From Nitrobacter sp. 62-23 (GTDB taxonomy: Bacteria > Pseudomonadota > Alphaproteobacteria > Rhizobiales > Xanthobacteraceae), in contig NZ_MKSM01000131.1 of assembly GCF_001897285.1 (NCBI RefSeq), positions 1 to 64,000 of the forward strand: a DNA stretch of 64,000 nucleotides, given 5' to 3'. The translations under genes were made by a program, and so were the position numbers. The notes beneath the pieces were generated by a model. That model saw nothing but the letters and a program-made list of their open reading frames with translations. It was not told the origin of the DNA and searched no databases. The stretch's first letter is position 1. Every line of letters begins with the position of its first letter. This document shows positions 22,044 through 31,209 of the stretch, one piece after another.

Positions 22044-22853
22044 ATGTTCACCAGCCTCAGTTCTATCGCGAGTCCGCTTCGGAGATTTTCACGTCTCGCG
22101 GCAGTCCTGGCATTCGCGGTCGTCGCTCCCGCCGTCGCCGCCGAACCCAAGCCCGACTTCGCCGTCAAGACGCAATACATCGACGCCAGCGTCATCCTGG
22201 ACGACGGCATCAAATCGAATGGAGCGCTGGCGGCGGATTGCCTTGCCGAAGGCAAGCGTTGGGTGGAACACAACCGCGCCGACGCAGCGAAGGAGTTCAA
22301 GGCCTCGCCGGACCTGTTTCGCGATGGTCGCGCATGGACCTTCGAACGCAGCTACAGCCGTGTCTCGCAGGTGAGCGGTCGCTATGTCAGCGTGGTGCGC
22401 ACCGACTATACCTATACCGGCGGCGCGCATCCCAACACCGATATCAACACCATCCTGTGGGACGACAGCGCCGCCAAACGCATCAGCATCCGGCCGTTTT
22501 TCAAGGAGACCGCCGATAACGGCCCGACGCTGAAAGCGCTGCGCAATGCCGCTGTGGCCGCAGTGAAGGCGGAGAAGGAGGCGCGCGGCATCGACGACGC
22601 AGGCGGGATCGACTGGTACAAGGGCATCGAGCCGACGCTGCTGAAGGTCGGCGCGGTGACACTTGCCGCATCGACCGAATCCGGCAAAAGCTCCGGCCTC
22701 GAATTCCACTATTCGCCTTATGCGGTCGGTCCCTATGTGGAAGGATCGTTCGTCGTCTTCGTGCCGTGGCAGACGTTCAAGGCATATCTTTCGCCGCAAG
22801 GTGCTGCGATCTTCGCCGGCGACCGCGCGAAAGCAGCCAAACAGGACAAATGA
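22044..22853 (+). CDS. Secreted DUF3298/RsiV-like protein
   Basis: N-terminal signal peptide; 'SGRYVSVVRTDYTYTGGAHPNTDINTILWD' and 'FEFHYSPYAVGPYVEGSFVVFVPW'-type DUF3298 motif; start codon uncertain (ORF from 22029). Confidence 0.75.
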   Translation: MFTSLSSIASPLRRFSRLAAVLAFAVVAPAVAAEPKPDFAVKTQYIDASVILDDGIKSNGALAADCLAEGKRWVEHNRADAAKEFKASPDLFRDGRAWTFERSYSRVSQVSGRYVSVVRTDYTYTGGAHPNTDINTILWDDSAAKRISIRPFFKETADNGPTLKALRNAAVAAVKAEKEARGIDDAGGIDWYKGIEPTLLKVGAVTLAASTESGKSSGLEFHYSPYAVGPYVEGSFVVFVPWQTFKAYLSPQGAAIFAGDRAKAAKQDK

Positions 22854-23830
22854 CCCGTCCCCTTTTGGCCAACGACCTCGCGAGCGACGTCCGCGCCGGC
22901 AATCGCGCAGCGCTGGCGCGGGCCATCACGCTGATCGAAAGCCGCCGCGCCGATCATGAGGCGACCGCGCGCGAGCTGGTGCAGGCGCTGTTGCCGGATA
23001 CCGGTAACGCCATCCGCGTCGGCATCACCGGATCGCCCGGCGTCGGCAAGTCAACCACCATCGACGCGCTCGGCATGTTTCTGATCGAGCACGGCCACAA
23101 AGTCGCGGTGCTGGCGGTGGACCCGTCCTCGGCGCGCAGCGGCGGCTCGATCCTCGGCGACAAGACGCGGATGGCGCGGCTGTCGGCTTCGGACGCAGCC
23201 TATATCCGCCCCTCGCCCGCCGCCGGCACACTCGGCGGCGTCGCGGCCAAAACACGCGAGGCGATGCTGTTATGCGAGGCCGCGGGCTTCGACGTGGTGC
23301 TGGTTGAGACGGTCGGCACCGGGCAATCCGAGACCGCGGTCTGCGACATGACGGATTTCTTTCTCGCCTTGATGCTGCCGGGCGCCGGCGACGAATTGCA
23401 GGGCATCAAGAAGGGCCTCGTCGAACTCGCCGACATGATCGCGATCAACAAGGCCGATGGCGACAACATCAAGCGCGCCAACCGCGCGGCGGCGGAATAT
23501 CGCAGCGCGCTGCATATTCTCAGCCCCCGCTCCGAGCACTGGCAGCCGCCGGTCCTGACCTTTTCCGGGCTGACGGGATCGGGCATTCCGGAACTGTGGC
23601 AGAAGATCACGGAGCACCGCACCGCGATGCAGGCGTCGGGCGAGTTCGCCGCGCGGCGCAGCCAGCAGCAGGTGAAGTGGATGTGGTCGATGTTCGAGGA
23701 TCGCATGAAGGCGCGCCTGCGCGGCGACGCCGCGATCCGCGCCAAAGTGAAGGCGACCGAAGCCGCAGTCGCCGACGGTCGCATCACCCCGGCGCTGGCG
23801 GCGGACCAGATCGCGGAGTTGCTGCGGTGA
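22850..23830 (+). CDS. meaB: Methylmalonyl-CoA mutase-associated GTPase
   Basis: 'GITGSPGVGKSTTIDALG', 'AVDPSSARSGGSILGDKTRM', 'VETVGTGQSE'; ATG overlaps preceding TGA. Confidence 0.95.
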   Translation: MTRPLLANDLASDVRAGNRAALARAITLIESRRADHEATARELVQALLPDTGNAIRVGITGSPGVGKSTTIDALGMFLIEHGHKVAVLAVDPSSARSGGSILGDKTRMARLSASDAAYIRPSPAAGTLGGVAAKTREAMLLCEAAGFDVVLVETVGTGQSETAVCDMTDFFLALMLPGAGDELQGIKKGLVELADMIAINKADGDNIKRANRAAAEYRSALHILSPRSEHWQPPVLTFSGLTGSGIPELWQKITEHRTAMQASGEFAARRSQQQVKWMWSMFEDRMKARLRGDAAIRAKVKATEAAVADGRITPALAADQIAELLR

Positions 23831-23897
23831 GCCTTCTTTTCCTCTTCCCTTGCGGAAGAGGGAAACCGCGCCTCACATGATAAAACTTTGATCCACC

Positions 23898-24563
23898 ATG
23901 ACCGCTTCACTCCGCATCCTCGTCACCGGCTTCGGCCCCTTTCCCGGCGCGCCGTTCAACCCGACCCTACCGCTGGTCGGACGGCTCGCGCGGCTGCGCC
24001 GGCCCGCGCTGGACGATGTCGTGATCGCAACCCACATTTTCCGCGTTACTTACGAGACGGTGGACCGCGAACTGCCGCAACTTCTTGCGGCGTACCGCCC
24101 GCACGCGCTCTTGATGTTCGGCCTCGCGACGCGCACGCCCTGGCTGCGGATCGAGACCCGTGCGCGCAATGCGGCAACGGCGATCTGGCCGGACCTGGAC
24201 GGCGCGCGGATGAACAAACGATCGATTGCGGGCACGGCGGACGCGCGAGCCTTCGGGCCGCATGTCGTCAGGCTGCTGCGCGCGGCGCGGGCAACCGGCA
24301 TCGACGCGCGCGTTTCGCGCGATCCCGGCAGCTATCTCTGCAATTACCTCTGCTGGCGCGCCGTCGAGGCCACGCGCTATCAAGCTGGGCCGCGCCTCGC
24401 CGCTTTCATCCATGTTCCGCCGCTGAAGCGCGACGGCTCGGCCCGTCGCCCCGGCGGGATCACGCTGGACCATCTGACCGATGCCGGCGAGGCCATGCTG
24501 CTGGAGATGGTGAAAGCGGCAAGGCGGGCGGGTCGCACTGACTTGGGTTCAAATTCATTGTGA
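23898..24563 (+). CDS. Pyroglutamyl-peptidase I-like (peptidase C15)
   Basis: 'ILVTGFGPFPGAPFNPT', 'DPGSYLCNYLCWRA', 'FIHVPPL'. Confidence 0.85.
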   Translation: MTASLRILVTGFGPFPGAPFNPTLPLVGRLARLRRPALDDVVIATHIFRVTYETVDRELPQLLAAYRPHALLMFGLATRTPWLRIETRARNAATAIWPDLDGARMNKRSIAGTADARAFGPHVVRLLRAARATGIDARVSRDPGSYLCNYLCWRAVEATRYQAGPRLAAFIHVPPLKRDGSARRPGGITLDHLTDAGEAMLLEMVKAARRAGRTDLGSNSL

Positions 24564-24668
24564 TCGGCCGCGCCTGCCCGGCGGTGGACAGTTTTGTTTG
24601 AAACGGGCATTGTGCAGCGCAGCAGCGATATCGATATGGACTGCGCACTGATTCTTCCGGACTAAAAA

Positions 24669-25931
24669 ATGACCGACGCGAGCGTGGACGGGTGGGTGTC
24701 GCAAACCCATCGGCCGATGGGGTTTCCTGAGTTCGTCGCCATTGTCGCCGGCATCATGGCGCTGAACCCGATCGCGACCGATATGATGCTGCCGGCGATG
24801 CCGGATGTGCGCGACGCCTACGGGATCGCCAATCCCAACCACGTCCAGGCGGTGATCTCGGTGTATCTGGCCGGTTTCGGCGCCGGCCAGTTTATCATGG
24901 GACCACTGTCGGACCGCTTCGGCCGCCGCCCGGTCCTGATTGGAGGAATGCTGCTGTATAGCGCCGCGGGCCTTCTGTCGGTGATCGCACCGTCGTTCGG
25001 AATGATGATGCTGGCGCGCGTGCTGCAAGGCGTCGGAAGCTCGGCCGCCCGCGTCATCGCCACCTCCATCGTGCGCGACTGCTACACCGGGCGACGGATG
25101 GCGAGCGTGCTGTCACTGGCGATGATGATCTTCATCTCGGTCCCCGTTCTCGCGCCGTCGATCGGCCAGGCGATCCTGCTGTTTTCGGCGTGGCGTGGCA
25201 TCTTCGTGGTGCTCACGGTCTATGGCCTCTTGGCCCTGCTGTGGTGCGCGACCCGGCTGCCTGAAACCCTTCCCCAAGCGGGACGCAAGCCGCTGACCGT
25301 CGCCAGCGTCTTCGATGCGTTCCGCCAGACCATCACCAACCGGCAGACAATCGGCTATGCGCTCGCCACCGGCGGCGTCCAGAGCGTGCTGTTCGCCTAC
25401 GTATTCTGTTCGCAGCAGATCTTCACCGGGATCTACGGCCTCGGCGATTATTTTCCGCTCGCCTTCGCCGCGATCGCCATCGGCATCGCCGCCGCGGGTC
25501 TCTTGAACTCGCGCATCGTCGGACGGTTCGGCATGCGGGTGATTTCGCACGGCGCGCTCACGGGATCGGTGGTGATCTCGATGCTGACGCTGCTCGCGGC
25601 ATGGCAGGGATGGCTGTCGTTTCCGGTCTACATGGTGCTGGCGATCGGCACCATGTTCGCCTTCGGGCTGATGTTCTCCAATTTCACCGCGCTCGCCATG
25701 GAACCGCAGGGACACATCGCGGGGACCGCCTCCTCGCTGTTCGGCTCCATCACCACCCTGATCGGCAGCGGCGTCGGCGCGCTGATCGGACAGGATTTCA
25801 ATGGCACCATGCTGCCGTTCGCGACCGGCGCGTTCCTGTGCACGCTGGCCGCTCTCGCGGTCGTGCTCGTGGTGGAGCGCGGACGGCTGTTCGTGCCGCA
25901 CAATGCGGTGGTTCCGACACCGCCGCGTTAA
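24669..25931 (+). CDS. MFS transporter, Bcr/CflA drug-resistance family
   Basis: 12-TM profile; 'DMMLPAMPDVRDAYGI', 'GQFIMGPLSDRFGRRPVLIGG', 'RVLQGVGSSAARVIATSIVRDCY'. Confidence 0.92.
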   Translation: MTDASVDGWVSQTHRPMGFPEFVAIVAGIMALNPIATDMMLPAMPDVRDAYGIANPNHVQAVISVYLAGFGAGQFIMGPLSDRFGRRPVLIGGMLLYSAAGLLSVIAPSFGMMMLARVLQGVGSSAARVIATSIVRDCYTGRRMASVLSLAMMIFISVPVLAPSIGQAILLFSAWRGIFVVLTVYGLLALLWCATRLPETLPQAGRKPLTVASVFDAFRQTITNRQTIGYALATGGVQSVLFAYVFCSQQIFTGIYGLGDYFPLAFAAIAIGIAAAGLLNSRIVGRFGMRVISHGALTGSVVISMLTLLAAWQGWLSFPVYMVLAIGTMFAFGLMFSNFTALAMEPQGHIAGTASSLFGSITTLIGSGVGALIGQDFNGTMLPFATGAFLCTLAALAVVLVVERGRLFVPHNAVVPTPPR

Positions 25932-26007
25932 CCCTGTCGCCAACAATCGCCTGCGTCCATCGTCGTCGTTTCAGCGCCGTTTGCGGCTTTTCGCGTTAAA
26001 TCCTCGC

Positions 26008-27375
26008 ATGGACATCGGCCGCCGCCATATCCTCGGAGCTTCCGCCGCGGGCGTCGCCGGCGCGCTGGCGATGCCGCCGGACGCCGCGCGCGCGGCGCCC
26101 CTGACGTCGACGCTGGGGCGCGATGCCTCCCATTACGGGGTGCGACCGAATTCACCGGACGACCAGACCCGCGCGCTGCAACGGGCGATCGACGAGGCGG
26201 CCCGCGCCAATGCGCCGCTCGCACTGCCGCCCGGCGTCTATCGCACCGGACTGCTGCGGCTCGCCAACGGCTCGCAACTCATCGGCACGCGCGGCGCGAC
26301 AACGCTGATGTTCACCGGCGAGACATCGCTGCTGACGAGTGAGGGCGCCGACCATATCGGAATCAGCAATCTCACGCTTTCCGGCGGCGGCATTCCCCTC
26401 CCCGAGCGGCGCGGCCTCGTCCATTGCCTTGGCGGGCGCAACCTGAGGATTCTGGATTGCGAAATCACCGGCAGCGGCCGCAACGCGATCTGGCTCGAGA
26501 ACGCCGCGGGCGAGATCTGCGGCAACATCATCGAGAAAACCGCGACCACCGCGATCGTCTCGTTCGATGCGCTCGGGCTGATAGTCGCACGCAACACCAT
26601 TCTTGACGCCAACGACAACGGCATCGAGATCCTGCGCACCGCGATCGGCGACGACGGCTCGATCGTCACCGGCAACCGCATCGCACATATCAAGGCCGGC
26701 CCCGGCGGCTCCGGTCAGCACGGCAACGCCATCAATGCGTTCCGCGCCGGCAACGTCATCGTCAGCGGCAACCGCATCAGCGATTGCGACTACTCGGCCG
26801 TGCGCGGCAACTCCGCCTCCAACATCCAGATCACCGGCAACAGCGTCAGCGGCGTGCGCGAGGTGGCGCTGTATTCCGAGTTCGCCTTCGAGGGCGCGGT
26901 GATCGCCAATAACACCGTGGACGGCGCGGCGCTCGGGGTCTCCGTCTGCAACTTCAACGAGGGTGGCAGGCTCGCGGTCGTGCAAGGCAACATTATCCGC
27001 AACCTGTTGCCGAAGCGCCCGATCGGCACCGCCCCCGATGACGACGCCGGCATCGGCATCTATGTGGAGGCGGACACCTCGGTCACAGGAAACGTCATCG
27101 AGAACGCGCCGTCGTTCGGCATCGTGGCCGGCTGGGGCAAATATCTGCGCGATGTCGCGATCACCGGCAACGTGATCCGCAAGACTTTCATCGGCATCGG
27201 CGTTTCGGTGGTGGACGGCGCCGGCACGGCGCTGGTCAACAGCAACCTGATTTCGGATACGCCGCGCGGCGCGGTGGTCGGCCTCGATCATGCCAGGCCG
27301 ATGACGCCGGATCTTACGGCAAATGGCGCTACCAAATACGCGCAGGTCGCGGCCAACGGCAACGTGGTGCGTTGA
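26008..27375 (+). CDS. Tat-exported parallel beta-helix repeat protein (TIGR03808 type)
   Basis: Twin-arginine 'MDIGRRHILGASAAGVAGALA' and repeated 'GN.I' right-handed beta-helix motifs. Confidence 0.85.
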   Translation: MDIGRRHILGASAAGVAGALAMPPDAARAAPLTSTLGRDASHYGVRPNSPDDQTRALQRAIDEAARANAPLALPPGVYRTGLLRLANGSQLIGTRGATTLMFTGETSLLTSEGADHIGISNLTLSGGGIPLPERRGLVHCLGGRNLRILDCEITGSGRNAIWLENAAGEICGNIIEKTATTAIVSFDALGLIVARNTILDANDNGIEILRTAIGDDGSIVTGNRIAHIKAGPGGSGQHGNAINAFRAGNVIVSGNRISDCDYSAVRGNSASNIQITGNSVSGVREVALYSEFAFEGAVIANNTVDGAALGVSVCNFNEGGRLAVVQGNIIRNLLPKRPIGTAPDDDAGIGIYVEADTSVTGNVIENAPSFGIVAGWGKYLRDVAITGNVIRKTFIGIGVSVVDGAGTALVNSNLISDTPRGAVVGLDHARPMTPDLTANGATKYAQVAANGNVVR

Positions 27376-27401
27376 GGATCGATCGTCCTTCCGCCGCTCC
27401 G

Positions 27402-27938
27402 CTACAGCGCGTTGTAGCGCAGCACCGGGTAGCGCTCATGGAGGATGCGCGGGTCCGGCGCGATCGCGGTTGCCGGTTCGGTATCCGATGCCGATGCCAT
27501 TTGCTTTCTTACCGGCGCGTCATCGTTCGCCTCGACCAACGCATCCTCAGGTAGTGACACGATCGACGCCAGCGCGGCATGCACCGCCGCGGTTCCCAAA
27601 AGCCTGGCCGGCGATTGCCCGGTCTCATCCTGCGTGACGGGAGCGGCCCTCACGGCCTGATCGCCGCGCGGCCGATCGATCGCCTGACCGTGCGGCGTCA
27701 CCGTGCGCCGCGCCAGCCCGCGCCAGGTCTCGACGGCGGCCCTCGCCTCGCGAACGTTTTCCATGAAGGCGCGCTCGGAATGATAGCGCCGCCACCGGCC
27801 GCTTTCGTAAAGCTCAACGAGATAGCCAAGCCGCTGCTCGGCGATCTTGCACCAGCGATCGAGGATGTCCTGGGCGAAGTCCGGGGCATAGGCCTGAACG
27901 TGCTCCGGGGTATGCCCGGCGTCATATCGTTGGGTCAT
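27402..27938 (-). CDS. TIGR03809-type uncharacterised protein
   Basis: 'AYAPDFAQDILDRWCKIAEQRLGYLVELYESGRWRRYHSERAFMENVREARAAVETW'; convergent neighbour of the TIGR03808-type gene. Confidence 0.75.
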   Translation of the reverse strand: MTQRYDAGHTPEHVQAYAPDFAQDILDRWCKIAEQRLGYLVELYESGRWRRYHSERAFMENVREARAAVETWRGLARRTVTPHGQAIDRPRGDQAVRAAPVTQDETGQSPARLLGTAAVHAALASIVSLPEDALVEANDDAPVRKQMASASDTEPATAIAPDPRILHERYPVLRYNAL

Positions 27939-28232
27939 GGAAAAGTCCGCAGGGGGGAGAACGGACGCAGACGCAACGAACGAATCACGCAGTGCTTGAT
28001 GGATATTCTGTGGAAAAGATCGGCGAAGTCCAGCACTTTGCGGCACGAATATGACGCTGCCTGTTGGGATTTCCACCGATGCGATCGTCTCAGCGATTCA
28101 GAAAGAAGATCGCTGGAAATGGAGAGACCCGCCAGAGAGGACAGCCGCCGACCGTCGATCGTTCGAAAATCCATTATTATTTATGGGCATTTCTGGAAAT
28201 CGAGCGGTTCAAGGCGAAAGGCCATAAAGCGT

Positions 28233-28267
28233 AAAAAAAGCCCGACCGCCGATCAAGGCAGCCGGGC
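28233..28267 (-). terminator. Strong intrinsic terminator on the minus strand
   Basis: Minus strand: GCCCGGCTGCC-TTGATC-GGCGGTCGGGC-TTTTTTT (11-bp stem with two G-U pairs, 7 U). Confidence 0.85.
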
Positions 28268-28364
28268 AAGTGGGGGGAAACAGGCCCAGGGCGGGCCCGA
28301 GTATCGCCAGGATGGTCTCCTACCGGCGATTCATGACGGCCCCCGTACCGGACCGAATCGAAGC
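28233..28364 (-). ncRNA. Candidate FixK-controlled small RNA
   Basis: FixK-type box centred ~41 nt upstream, TAGCAT -10, two internal hairpins (28303-28330, 28282-28298), C-rich linker, intrinsic terminator, no convincing ORF. Confidence 0.55.
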
Positions 28365-28398
28365 GGGATCATGCTAGCCGCACGTGCGGCTCAAAAAA

Positions 28399-28412
28399 TT
28401 GCGCTAGATCAA
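28399..28412. promoter_or_regulatory. FixK/FNR-family binding site TTGCGCTAGATCAA
   Basis: Exact match to TTG(A/C)-N6-(T/G)CAA on both strands. Confidence 0.6.
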
Positions 28413-28708
28413 TGCCTCTTGAACCGGATGGGTATGCTTGCCGGTTTCCCGAATCGGGTGGCCATGGATGGGTCGATCCTGACCATGCAGGGCGCGGAAG
28501 TTCGGCGACATTCACTCGGCCTTGCACCCGGCCTGGTCCGTCTCCCCTCGGCCGTGGCGGGCCTTTCCCTGGAAACAGCTTCACCCCGTCGTATTCTCAC
28601 GCAAAGCCACTCATGTGCCCGTTGACGCATGCGCCTGCTGACGCTTGCGGATGCCATCCGATCGTTCACGCCCGCGCTGCCGCTATCCTGAGAGGCGTGT
28701 TTCTGATT

Positions 28709-28808
28709 CAGCAGAGCACGATTCCCAAAAGCGGAATTTGTTTTTGAAAAATATTGTTATTAATCAATAATATAAAAGACGAATCTGTTGATGTTGTTGA
28801 AACAGACT
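28709..28808 (+). repeat. Dispersed repeat family B, copy 3 (diverged)
   Basis: 'gagcacgattcccaaaagcggaat...gaatctgttgatgttgttgaaacagactcc'. Confidence 0.55.
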
Positions 28809-28901
28809 CCAGCCCTTTCCTCTTCTGATGGAATCAGAAGCGAAGCTCTTTTTTGACGCGTTTCTTTACACGAACCAGTAGCTTCGCCTGAAACGTTCCA
28901 G
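28809..28901 (+). repeat. Dispersed repeat family A, copy 2
   Basis: 'agccctttcctcttctgatggaatcagaagcgaagctctttttt gacgcgtttctttacacgaaccagtagcttcgcctgaaacg'. Confidence 0.75.
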
Positions 28902-28969
28902 CAACGGAGGAACTCAATGAGCTGCAATGCTCAGTGAGTTGTAATAATAAGGAGCTGCAATAATGAAGA

Positions 28970-28999
28970 GACCCGCCCGGGGGGACAACCGGGCGGGTC
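28970..28999 (-). terminator. GC-rich hairpin downstream of the subtilase gene
   Basis: gacccgcccgg...ccgggcgggtc 11-bp perfect stem; weak U-tract on the minus strand. Confidence 0.5.
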
Positions 29000-29140
29000 A
29001 AGCCATATGGGCGCTGGGGTGGATGGGCGCTCGCGCCTGATACAGCCTCAGGGAGTTTTGGCTCCCACATTGCTTCTGTCGTCGCGCCTCCGGAAAACGT
29101 TCAAGGCGGTTCTTATTTTTTTACGATCCGGAAAGACTGA

Positions 29141-31027
29141 TTATTTGGCGGAGGCAGCATCCGCAGGCAGGTCGGTGCTCGCCGCGGGCGCGGGTAATGA
29201 CCGGTCCGCAGGGGTCGCGGGCTCCGCCTCGCCGGGGGTTGAAGCGGATGCGGCAGCGGCATCGGATGCGGTGGCGGGCGACGCGGGGTCGGACACCGTA
29301 CTGACCGGCGCGGTTTCGTCCGCCGCGGAGACCGCGCCATCCGCCGCGGCCTTCACGGCCCCGTACCCATTCGCCTCGCCGGCGCCGAACAGATCGTCGC
29401 GGCCGGGCGCGCCGAGATCGCGCGCGCTTGTCGTCAGGATGGCGCGAACGTCCGCCGGCTTCAGCGCCGGATTGCGCTCCAGCACCAACGCCGCGAGGCC
29501 GCTGACATAGGCGGCGGAGAACGAGGTGCCCGATGTCATCTGGTATTTTCCGCCGGGCGCGGGAAGGAAGATATCGACGCCGGGAGCAGCGACCGCGATA
29601 TGGCCACCGCGGTTGGAAGCTGCAAACAGACGGTCGTCGACATCGGTCGCGCTGACCGCGATCACACCGGCGTCGGCGGCCGGATAGAGCGGCGGCGATT
29701 TGGGACCGGCATTGCCGCTCGCGGCCACCATGACGATATCCTTTGCCACCAGGGCGGCGACACCGCGCGAGACCAGCGTATCCTTAGGACCGGCGAAGCT
29801 CATATTGACGACACGCGCGCCATGAGCCGCCGCATAGTCGAGGCTCCTGAGGATCGTGAACGACGTGCTCTCGGCCGCACCTTGCGTCACGCCGAACGCG
29901 CGGATCGCAAGAATTCGAGCCGATGGCGCACTCCCCATCAGCCGCGCATGGGCGACGATCGCGCCGGCAATGCCGGTGCCGTGTACGTGCGGCCCATCCC
30001 TGGCATCGAGCGCATCGAAACTCCCGGCAATCGAGCCTTCCAGTTCGGGATGATCGGCGTCGATCGCGGAATCGATCACCGCGACGACGACGCCTTTGCC
30101 GTGCGCCAGCGTATGAGCTTCCGGAATCCTCAGCTTCGCCAGCGCATATTGCGCGGGGTCGCCTTCGGCGACCGCAGCCGCCGCATTCTGGTCCTGCAGG
30201 ACGTAACGGAAATTCGGCTGCACCGAGCGGATGGCGGCATCGGCGCGCAATTCCCGCTGCACATCCTCGACCGGTCTGCGGCCGGCAATGCGGAACAGGC
30301 TGACCGTGCTGCCGGTCAACGCAACATTCTGCGAGGCGATACGTACAAGCCGGTGCCTCCGCGCCAGCGCGGCGAGTTGCGCATCGGGCATGGCGGCGGT
30401 TTCGGCCACGATCTGGCCGGGCAGATAGTTGCGCGGCGCAGCCGTTTGCCCCGCATTCCGTCGAGGTCCGCCATTCTGATCCCGCGGCGGCGGGCCATTG
30501 CCTCCGAGGTCGGCGACAAACGGACGTCCGTTGCATTCGCCACTCATCACGCCGTCGCCGCGCGCGCAAACCGGATAGGTGTTGGGGGCGTAGCGAACAT
30601 AGGGCAGGCCTGAGGCGGTGACCGCGGTGACCGGCTTCCGCGGTTTCGGCTTGCGGTCAACCGTCTTGCGGCGCGGGGGGCGCGATCGCCGGCCATCCGC
30701 CGGTTCGTCCTCGCGTTCGATGATGCGATAAGGAGCTTCGCTATAGGGAGCTTCGATCGCCCCCAGCGGCAGTCCATAACCCAAACCGCCATACCCCAGC
30801 CCGATGCCACGATGGCCCCAGCCCGGGTGGTAGCCGCCACCCATCCCGCCGCGTCCGGGCCTCATGCCGTCGCGCGATCCGAACGCCGAAGACGCCCTGG
30901 ATCCTCCTTGCATGATGGTTTGCGCGTGAACTGCGGGAGCATCGAATCCAGCGAGCCAACACAGACCCGTCAAGGCAGCAGCGAGCACGGCGCTCCATCT
31001 CGCTAGGCTCATCACGCGCTGACGCAT
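29141..31027 (-). CDS. Secreted S8-family serine protease (subtilase) with propeptide-like region
   Basis: Asp 'VVAVIDSAIDADHPEL', His 'HVHGTGIAGAI', Ser 'SGTSFSAAYVSGLAAL'; signal peptide; I9-like 'LFRIAGRRPVEDVQRELRADAAIRSVQPNFRYVL'. Confidence 0.92.
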   Translation of the reverse strand: MRQRVMSLARWSAVLAAALTGLCWLAGFDAPAVHAQTIMQGGSRASSAFGSRDGMRPGRGGMGGGYHPGWGHRGIGLGYGGLGYGLPLGAIEAPYSEAPYRIIEREDEPADGRRSRPPRRKTVDRKPKPRKPVTAVTASGLPYVRYAPNTYPVCARGDGVMSGECNGRPFVADLGGNGPPPRDQNGGPRRNAGQTAAPRNYLPGQIVAETAAMPDAQLAALARRHRLVRIASQNVALTGSTVSLFRIAGRRPVEDVQRELRADAAIRSVQPNFRYVLQDQNAAAAVAEGDPAQYALAKLRIPEAHTLAHGKGVVVAVIDSAIDADHPELEGSIAGSFDALDARDGPHVHGTGIAGAIVAHARLMGSAPSARILAIRAFGVTQGAAESTSFTILRSLDYAAAHGARVVNMSFAGPKDTLVSRGVAALVAKDIVMVAASGNAGPKSPPLYPAADAGVIAVSATDVDDRLFAASNRGGHIAVAAPGVDIFLPAPGGKYQMTSGTSFSAAYVSGLAALVLERNPALKPADVRAILTTSARDLGAPGRDDLFGAGEANGYGAVKAAADGAVSAADETAPVSTVSDPASPATASDAAAASASTPGEAEPATPADRSLPAPAASTDLPADAASAK

Positions 31028-31069
31028 CGCGCAATCCTCCATCGTGGCCCTGTAGTTTTCGAGCAAAAG

Positions 31070-31198
31070 TTTTCGAGCATCCTCGGGCTTGACCCCGGGA
31101 ATGGATACCGGTTCGCGTGAAGAAACCCGACTTAAATCAAAATCTTGAAGCTGTTGCCTCTGATGGCATCAGAAGCGACAGGCCCCTAAAGAGCCCGC
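31070..31198 (-). repeat. Dispersed repeat family A, copy 3 (reverse, long variant)
   Basis: Reverse complement contains 'gcttctgatgccatcagaggc...gattttgatttaagtcgggtttcttcacgcgaaccggtatccattcccggggtcaagcccgaggatgctcgaaaac'. Confidence 0.7.
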
Positions 31199-31209
31199 GC
31201 CATGGCCTG

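Noticed and set aside
28412-28747. 111-aa plus-strand ORF downstream of the FixK box
   Set aside because: Cys/Pro/His-rich with no family resemblance and runs into repeat family B.
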